In this document: one piece after another, positions 39,995 through 45,109 of the stretch | Position numbering within the stretch: position 1 is the first letter of the stretch | Layout of the letters: the number at the start of each line of letters is the position of its first letter | Assembly: GCF_013299185.1 (NCBI RefSeq) | Contig: NZ_JAAFKG010000063.1 | Span: 1-45,109, forward strand | Direction: 5' to 3' | DNA: 45,109 nucleotides | Source: Microcoleus sp. bin48.metabat.b7b8b9.023 | GTDB lineage: Bacteria > Cyanobacteriota > Cyanobacteriia > Cyanobacteriales > Microcoleaceae | The notes under the pieces: model-generated | The model's database searches: none | What the model was told of the DNA's origin: nothing | Seen by the model: only the letters and a program-made list of their open reading frames with translations | Program-made: the position numbers and the translations under genes

Positions 39995-40580
39995 ATTTTA
40001 CAAAGGTTTGTAGTGAGGATTTTAGTCGGCTGATTTGGATGCGGACTAAAGTCTTCACTACGAACCTTTCTTTGAAAAATAGCATTTTTATCGAACAGTA
40101 TGTTTGCCGATTAAATGGAGAGTTGGTGCCAATATTTATCAAATATTAATTTTCCCAAGGTTCGTAGTGAGGACTTTAGTCCGCTGATTTGGATGCGGAC
40201 TAAAGTCCTCACTACGAACCTTTTTTTTTTAAATAGCATTTTTATTGAACAGTATGTTTGCCGATTAAATGGAGAGTTGGTGCCAATATTTCTCAAATAT
40301 TAATTTTCCCAAGGTTCGTAGTGAGGACTTTAGTCCGCTGATTTGGATGCGGACTAAAGTCTTCACTACGAACCTTTTTTTTTAAAAATAGCATTTTTAT
40401 TGAACAGTATGTTTGCCGATTAAATGGAGAGTTGGTGCCAATATTTCTCAAATATTAATTTTCCCAAGGTTCGTAGTGAGGACTTTAGTCGGCTGATTTG
40501 GATGCGGACTAAAGTCCTCACTACGAACCTTTTTTTTAAAAAATAGCATTTTTATTGAACAGTATGTTTGCCGATTAAAT
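39961..40580. repeat. Four 154/155-bp tandem units of cofG 3' end plus terminator hairpin
   Basis: ATGGAGAGTTGGTGCCAATA starts at 39961 (inside cofG), 40115, 40269 and 40424; the last unit stops at 40580. Each unit continues with a long hairpin (40005-40066, 40159-40220, 40313-40374, 40468-40529; GGTTCGTAGTGAGGACTTTA left arm), then a T-rich tract (TTTCTTTG in unit 1; 10, 9 and 8 T in units 2-4) and AGCATTTTTATTGAACAGTA. Each hairpin is a good rho-independent terminator. Frames across these units are not genes. Confidence 0.95.
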
Positions 40581-40585
40581 CGATG

Positions 40586-41362
40586 TTAAATCAAAGAACC
40601 GCCGCCATCAATCCAGACTTCAGTACCAGTAATAAAGCTGGAGGCATCGGATACCAGAAATAACATTAATTGAGCGATGTCTTCGCTGGAACCTGCGGTA
40701 TTATCAGTCAACGGAATCACATCTTTAATACAATCAGGCGGGACTAAGATGCGATCGAGATGGCGCTTAACGGTACTTTTATCGATCGCAGTCAGTACGC
40801 CGCCCGGACAGATTGCATTGACTCTGATGTGGCTGGGTGCAAGTTCTAGCGCCAGCATTTTTGCAAAAGCTACTTGGGCTGCTTTGCTACAAGCGTAAGC
40901 TGTAGCGCCAACTTTCCTGAAGCTTCTGGTGCCATTAATCGATGATGTAATGACGATGGAACCTCCTTGTTTTTTGAGATAAGGAACAGCATACTTAACT
41001 GTCAAAAAAGTTCCTGTGAGGTTGATGTTAATTGTCCGATCCCATTCATTCGGTTCTATCTCTTCTATCGGCGACCAGACACCATTAATCCCCGCATTTG
41101 CGAACACAATATCAATTCTTTGATATTCGTCAAAAATTGTTTCAAATGCCTGTTGCATATGCTTAGAATCAGCCACATCTGCGACAATTGCCAACCCGCA
41201 ACCTCCTTTACTGACCAACTCGCGGACGGTTTCTTGTGCTGTTTCTAAAGTGCGATCGATAATTGCAACTTTTGCGCCTTCCTGGGCCATTAAGATTGCT
41301 GCTGCACGTCCAATGCCCGACCCGCCGCCCGTAATTACGGCAACTTTTTCTGCAAGTTTCAT
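40586..41362 (-). CDS. Short-chain dehydrogenase/reductase (SDR)
   Basis: 258 residues, classical SDR fold, NAD(P)-dependent oxidoreductase. Seen: TGGGSGIGRA at about 11-20 for the cofactor, then AIIDRTLETA, with an acid at the end of beta-2 (IIDR) favouring NAD; VADVADSKHM; FANAGINGVW; SSINGTRSFRKVGATAYACSK with catalytic Ser, Tyr and Lys; NAICPGGVLT; and FITGTEVWIDGGGSLI at the end. Length typical. Substrate unknown. Its stop lies six bases beyond the cofG repeat array, convergent with cofG. Confidence 0.92.
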   Translation of the reverse strand: MKLAEKVAVITGGGSGIGRAAAILMAQEGAKVAIIDRTLETAQETVRELVSKGGCGLAIVADVADSKHMQQAFETIFDEYQRIDIVFANAGINGVWSPIEEIEPNEWDRTININLTGTFLTVKYAVPYLKKQGGSIVITSSINGTRSFRKVGATAYACSKAAQVAFAKMLALELAPSHIRVNAICPGGVLTAIDKSTVKRHLDRILVPPDCIKDVIPLTDNTAGSSEDIAQLMLFLVSDASSFITGTEVWIDGGGSLI

Positions 41363-41569
41363 AATTTTTTATTTAAATAATTTGGTAGCGCGATCGCCTA
41401 AAAGTAAGATTAGAAAGAGAGGACTGAAGTCCTCACTACGAACAGGCTTTAATCAGCAAAAATCAGAAATAGCCAAGTAAAAAATGGTTGGATAGGACGA
41501 TCGTAGCCGTAAGGTGCGCAGCGCGCACCCTACTTCAGATAGAGGATGCCGTCAATATTAAGGTAATGC
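41363..41569. repeat. Hairpin repeats between amylase and SDR genes
   Basis: AGGACTGAAGTCCTCACTAC (about 41421-41441) is a solo half of the GTAGTGAGGAC family. At about 41511-41532, GTAAGGTGCGCAGCGCGCAC followed by CCTAC is a near-perfect hairpin, a different dispersed repeat. Either could end amylase transcripts. No gene. Confidence 0.7.
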
Positions 41570-43048
41570 TTAGGGCTGAGGAACCCAGACAGAAACTGAA
41601 CCGGCGTTGCACCTAAAATCAGCCCAACCATCGTCATTAGTTGCGATCGGTTCTTTGATGTGTTCGGTGATGTCAATATAAGTTTGATTTGGATGTCCGA
41701 CTTCCATAAACTTAGTGCCATCGCCTCCGTTACTGAGTACCACAGCCATAGCGCCCGGATGTTCTTCATCTCCGAGTCGCGTCCAGCCAATGGTGTTCGC
41801 GTGGTCAAAGTAATCGTACTGATTCCCGTAGGAATAAGTTTGGCGTGCGAACAACAATTTATCGAGAATTGCTTGATGTTTTTCTAACCAAATCTCGTAT
41901 TCGCTGCCATCTTTTCCTTTGTCCTTATAGTTAGCGCCGTAATAATCCGGGTAAAAAATACACGGATATCCTTCGCTGCGTAGCAGGATTAAAGCGTAAG
42001 CTAAGGGTTTAAACCAAGCCTCGACAACTGATTCAAGAGATTGTAAAGGCTGCGAATCGTGGTTGTCAACCAAAGTAACCGCGAGGGTTGGTTGGTCTTT
42101 TACCAGGGTGTTGTCAAAAATGGTACGCAAGTCGTAGCTATTGCCGGCTTTGCTAGCAGCGTGGAAGTTGTAGTGGAGTGGCGCGTCAAATAACGATACT
42201 TTACCATCCGTTGCTTGGATGAAGTAGTGCAAAGCTTCCACTTCGTAAGACCAATATTCACCGACGGCAAATAGGTCGCGTTTGGCATAGTTGCGGACGT
42301 GTTCCAACCATTCTTGGAAAAATTCTGCTGCTACGTGTTTGACGGCATCGAAGCGAAAGCCGTCAACGTTTGTTGTATCGACATACCACTCGCCCCAGTA
42401 TTTTAATTCTCCGGTGACTTCTGGGTTGTCCATATCTAAATCGCAACCCATGAGGTAGTCAAAGTTGCCTTTCTCTAAGTCTACTCCGCGATCGAATTCT
42501 TTGCCTTTTAGCAGGTAAACGGCATGGGTGTCTGTGTTGTAAACGTTGTAATCAATAGCGTCAAAATGCCACCAATGCCACTCCATGCTGGAATATTTTT
42601 TTTCGCGGCCGGGGAAAGTAAAATGCGTCCAAGCTTTGATTTTTTGATATTCGCCTACGGTGTCATTGCGGTTGTCTGGATTGAAGGGTGTGGCTTCGGC
42701 TTCTTCTTCGGCATCGGCACCTAATTTGTGGTTGAAGACAACATCGGCATAAATCCGAATTCCTACATCTTGTGCAGCTTTGATCGCGCGCAAATATTCA
42801 TCTTTTGTGCCGTATTTGGTGCGTACCGATCCTTTTTGGTCGAATTCACCTAAGTCGAATATGTCGTAAACACCGTAACCTACATCCATCCCGCCGCCGG
42901 TTCCTTTATAGGCGGGCGGCAACCACAGGGATGTTACACCAATTTTTGCTAAATCTTTTGCAGATTCTGCTAGCTGATTCCACAGGCTGCCATCAGCCGG
43001 GTTGTACCAGTGGAAATACTGCATCATGACGCCATTGACTTGAGACAT
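41570..43048 (-). CDS. Alpha-amylase, cytoplasmic GH13 type
   Basis: 492 residues. Hydrolyses alpha-1,4-glucans (glycogen, starch). Seen: MMQYFHWYNPADGSLWNQLA start, TSLWLPPAYKG, GYGVYDIFDLGEF, YADVVFNHKLGADAEEEAEA (GH13 region I), DGFRFDAVKHVAAEFF with catalytic Asp nucleophile, FAVGEYWSYE with catalytic Glu, and VDNHDSQPLQ with the transition-state Asp. No signal peptide, so intracellular, like E. coli AmyA (subfamily GH13_5). Length fits. Probably helps to degrade storage glycogen. It is flanked by repeat DNA; no operon. Confidence 0.93.
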   Translation of the reverse strand: MSQVNGVMMQYFHWYNPADGSLWNQLAESAKDLAKIGVTSLWLPPAYKGTGGGMDVGYGVYDIFDLGEFDQKGSVRTKYGTKDEYLRAIKAAQDVGIRIYADVVFNHKLGADAEEEAEATPFNPDNRNDTVGEYQKIKAWTHFTFPGREKKYSSMEWHWWHFDAIDYNVYNTDTHAVYLLKGKEFDRGVDLEKGNFDYLMGCDLDMDNPEVTGELKYWGEWYVDTTNVDGFRFDAVKHVAAEFFQEWLEHVRNYAKRDLFAVGEYWSYEVEALHYFIQATDGKVSLFDAPLHYNFHAASKAGNSYDLRTIFDNTLVKDQPTLAVTLVDNHDSQPLQSLESVVEAWFKPLAYALILLRSEGYPCIFYPDYYGANYKDKGKDGSEYEIWLEKHQAILDKLLFARQTYSYGNQYDYFDHANTIGWTRLGDEEHPGAMAVVLSNGGDGTKFMEVGHPNQTYIDITEHIKEPIATNDDGWADFRCNAGSVSVWVPQP

Positions 43049-43593
43049 ATTAAGTTTCTCCTGTTTTGTAAGGTTGTCAGATATATTTTTGTTCGTTGTC
43101 GGTGCGCTCTAAATATGTCTGCAATTTACGGTCAATACTTATCATAAAATGTTGACCTTAATAAAGATATCTATCTGTTGATAGATTGACAATTGAGTGT
43201 GTTTTTGCTAATACTGTTTTAATATATAATTCAGTAAAAAATATGTTCTATGATTTGTAAATTTGGGTTCAGAAACTTGCTGAATATTGTTGTTTGCTGT
43301 TTGCGTTTGAAGCAACACAATCAAATTGGTTGGCTCGTTTGGACTTGAGTTATATGATTTTTACTGCGGACTGAAGTCCTCACTACTAACCAATTTGATG
43401 CGGACTGAAGTCCTCACTACGAACCTAGTAGAGGATTCTTGGATTTGTCGATCGCACAACTATAGCAATCCTAAATCATTTTCAAGATCGGGTAATTCTG
43501 AAATCCTTGCTATAAAACAAGTCTAGCAAAACGAGGGTAGTCGTACCTTGAAACTCAGATAGGATTGCTATACCACCTCTTGACTATAAATTA
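43049..43593. repeat. Repeat-bearing gap with GTAGTGAGGAC half-sites and a 112-bp MITE candidate
   Basis: No gene. At about 43364-43424 lie two tandem half-units GCGGACTGAAGTCCTCACTAC. From 43461 to 43572 an element is bounded by TATAGCAATCCTA and, inverted, TAGGATTGCTATA, with TTTCAAG also mirrored inside. The left half (43080-43260) is AT-rich and should hold the amylase promoter. Nothing else recognised. Confidence 0.7.
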
Positions 43594-44373
43594 TCAAGCT
43601 GTTGCAGGTTCTGCGGCTACTCGCTCAATCTTAGTTTCCCAAGTACCATCGATCGCCAATTCGAGCAATCTAAATCCGGGCCCGATGGTGTCGAGGACAA
43701 TGGGATGGCTTTTGGGTAGCAGTTGGATGCAGGTACTCGGCGTGCCCAAGTAGGACACTAAGCCTCGCTGTTGCTGAAATTCTTGGTGAATGTGGCCGCA
43801 AAGGACTATTTTGATTTGAGGGTATCGATCGACAATTGCGAAAAATTCATCGGCATTGTGCAGCATCATGCTGTCCATGATTTCACAGTCGATCGCCAGC
43901 GGATGATGGTGCAAAGCAATCGTAACAGGTCGATCGCCCGTTTGTTGCAGTTGAGAGTCCAGCCACTGCAAGCTGTCTGGGGAAAGCCACCCGCCGTCGC
44001 ATCCTGCTTCCACACTCGAAAGCAGCAGAAACTGCCAGTTTCCCTGCATCCACGATTTTTTTGGGGAAATCGGCGGCTGATTTAAGATTTCTGTCATGAC
44101 TGGGATGTTGTCGTGGTTTCCCGGTATCCAGTAGGCGGGAATTCCCAGGGGGGCGATGAGGGAAATCAATCGCTGGTAAGATTCGGGTGTTTCGTCTTGA
44201 GATAAGTCGCCTGTGAGCAAGAGTAAGTCGGGGGACGGCTGTATCTGTTGCAGGCGATCAAGAACTGCTTGCAGGGTGCGGGTTGTCGAGATTCCTTTCC
44301 ATTGTCGATCGCACACTGCAAACAAGTGAGTGTCGGTGATTTGGGCGACGAGTAGCGGAGAATTTGGTGTCAT
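43594..44373 (-). CDS. Calcineurin-like metallophosphoesterase (CpdA-type)
   Basis: 259 residues. Dinuclear metal phosphodiesterase; the CpdA group cleaves cyclic nucleotides such as cAMP. Seen: VAQITDTHLFAVCDRQWKG (D-x-H), LLLLTGDLSQD (GD), WIPGNHDNIPVM (GNHD), TIALHHHPLAID (H for metals) and VLCGHIHQEF (GHxH). All five metal blocks are complete. Length fits CpdA (about 260-275). No signal peptide. cAMP as substrate is an inference; cyanobacteria do use cAMP signalling. Start ATG 44373. Confidence 0.9.
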   Translation of the reverse strand: MTPNSPLLVAQITDTHLFAVCDRQWKGISTTRTLQAVLDRLQQIQPSPDLLLLTGDLSQDETPESYQRLISLIAPLGIPAYWIPGNHDNIPVMTEILNQPPISPKKSWMQGNWQFLLLSSVEAGCDGGWLSPDSLQWLDSQLQQTGDRPVTIALHHHPLAIDCEIMDSMMLHNADEFFAIVDRYPQIKIVLCGHIHQEFQQQRGLVSYLGTPSTCIQLLPKSHPIVLDTIGPGFRLLELAIDGTWETKIERVAAEPATA

Positions 44374-44558
44374 GGCTGCTGTTGCGGGTGAAGCGGAGGC
44401 GATCGAGCTATTTCTAGATTAGCCTGGGATGCGGTTTTAAGGGCGATCCTCTTCGAGGGCTTCGCTAACGAACTTTGGGCGATGGAAATTTTTGAGAGAT
44501 ATGTTGAAATAATCAGGATTTAGTGTATTATCGTATAACGTCAATTTTCAGACGTAAC

Positions 44559-44629
<71 letters not shown>

Positions 44630-45109
44630 TTATTTTTATCTGTTTGGACAAGCTTGAAATGCCTTGTTTGCAGGATTTCTGGGATTGTAACGGAGCGTGT
44701 ATCGCCCACAATTAACTACAATCAACCACACAAAGTAATGCAGATTTAATGCAAAGCAAAATGCCAGACTAAATCAGGCGAGGTTGAATCAGGCCAATGG
44801 AAGAGTAAAGGTGGCGAGGATAGGTGTTCGGATTGAAGAAAGAGGCGATCGCCTTTCCTTTTGAGCTACCTTGCCATCAAAAATTGGTGACAACCGCTTT
44901 TTTAGCTAGGGCTTGCTGAAAAAGTCAGAAAACAGCATTTAGTAAAAATGAGTGAATTTGAGATCGTCTTGGTAATATAAACTTTATAAATTTTATGATA
45001 GCACAACATAACTTTTACCAATGATTTAAGCCCAAAAACATCGAAAAAGGTTTTTATTATGAAATAGACCGAAAAAAAGCCAAAAAGCCTGCCGTAGCAG
45101 GGCAGAAAG
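44630..45109. other. Right edge, no gene; possible end of an insertion sequence
   Basis: No coding region is credible. Starting about 44907, AGGGCTTGCTGAAAAAGTCAG resembles terminal sequences of cyanobacterial insertion sequences that I have seen (GCTTGCTGAAAAAGTC), with AT-rich DNA following to the edge. If real, its transposase lies beyond the window. An AGGCGATCGCCTT palindrome is at about 44842. Confidence 0.3.

Noticed and set aside
39961..40303. Short frames starting MESWCQYLSN and their antisense
   Set aside because: They lie in the duplicated cofG tail and terminator hairpins, so are repeat artefacts.
44907..45109. Full insertion sequence at the right edge
   Set aside because: Only one possible end is visible and no transposase frame lies in the window; kept as a low-confidence note only.

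Overview
The window looks like chromosomal DNA of a filamentous cyanobacterium, probably of the Microcoleus/Oscillatoria group. The reasons are many GCGATCGC (HIP1-type) octamers, a psbA gene for photosystem II D1, a thylakoid-lumen cyclophilin of the TLP40/CYP38 type, cofG, neighbouring efp and accB, and a very high load of short dispersed and tandem intergenic repeats. The genus is inferred from general character, not from a database match.

Layout. (1) 207-3939, minus strand: a three-gene cassette of a winged-helix protein, an AAA-type ATPase and a PD-(D/E)XK-type nuclease; this is the best candidate here for an undescribed system. (2) 4486-10155: a rhodanese-fold protein without cysteine, a Nudix hydrolase, a matrixin-like metalloprotease, secG, gpmI and a retropepsin-like protease. 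(3) 10375-15649, plus strand: a Pro/Gly-rich lipoprotein overlapping a MORN-repeat protein, a cyanobacterial membrane protein, a small secreted protein and a Ca2+/H+ antiporter. (4) 16015-21041: a secreted Cys-tailed protein, a phospholipase-D-like lipoprotein with EF-hand and helix-hairpin-helix, a small zinc-motif protein and a cysteine desulfurase. (5) 21599-29254: a conflict-type island with a truncated TPR paralog, a full TPR-CHAT protease, an Rpn/DUF2887-type nuclease-fold protein, and an overlapping gene pair encoding a small helical protein and a coiled-coil membrane protein. (6) 29513-44629: mainly housekeeping genes (thiL, a small membrane protein, lumenal cyclophilin, efp, accB, an ArsR-type regulator, a GerMN protein, a PIN-domain pair, psbA, cofG, an SDR, an alpha-amylase, a metallophosphoesterase) and a tRNA-Cys(GCA).

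The strongest signal outside genes is the repeat landscape. A hairpin family with the core GTAGTGAGGACTTYAGTCC sits in many intergenic regions. At four loci, tandem copies carry a duplicated piece of the 3' end of the adjacent gene (Nudix, metalloprotease, zinc-motif gene, cofG). Behind cofG this has made four consecutive terminator-like hairpins, each followed by a T-rich tract. One solo hairpin (30659-30716) has perfect 26-bp arms and a paired change relative to the consensus, so pairing of the arms seems to be kept. Other palindromic repeats lie in frame inside thiL and inside the CHAT protease domain. The window also holds tandem arrays with periods of 15, 35, 69, 71, 68, 83, 154/155, 221 and 250 bp.

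All functional calls come from reading motifs by eye. No database search was possible, and family names below are recognitions of differing certainty.
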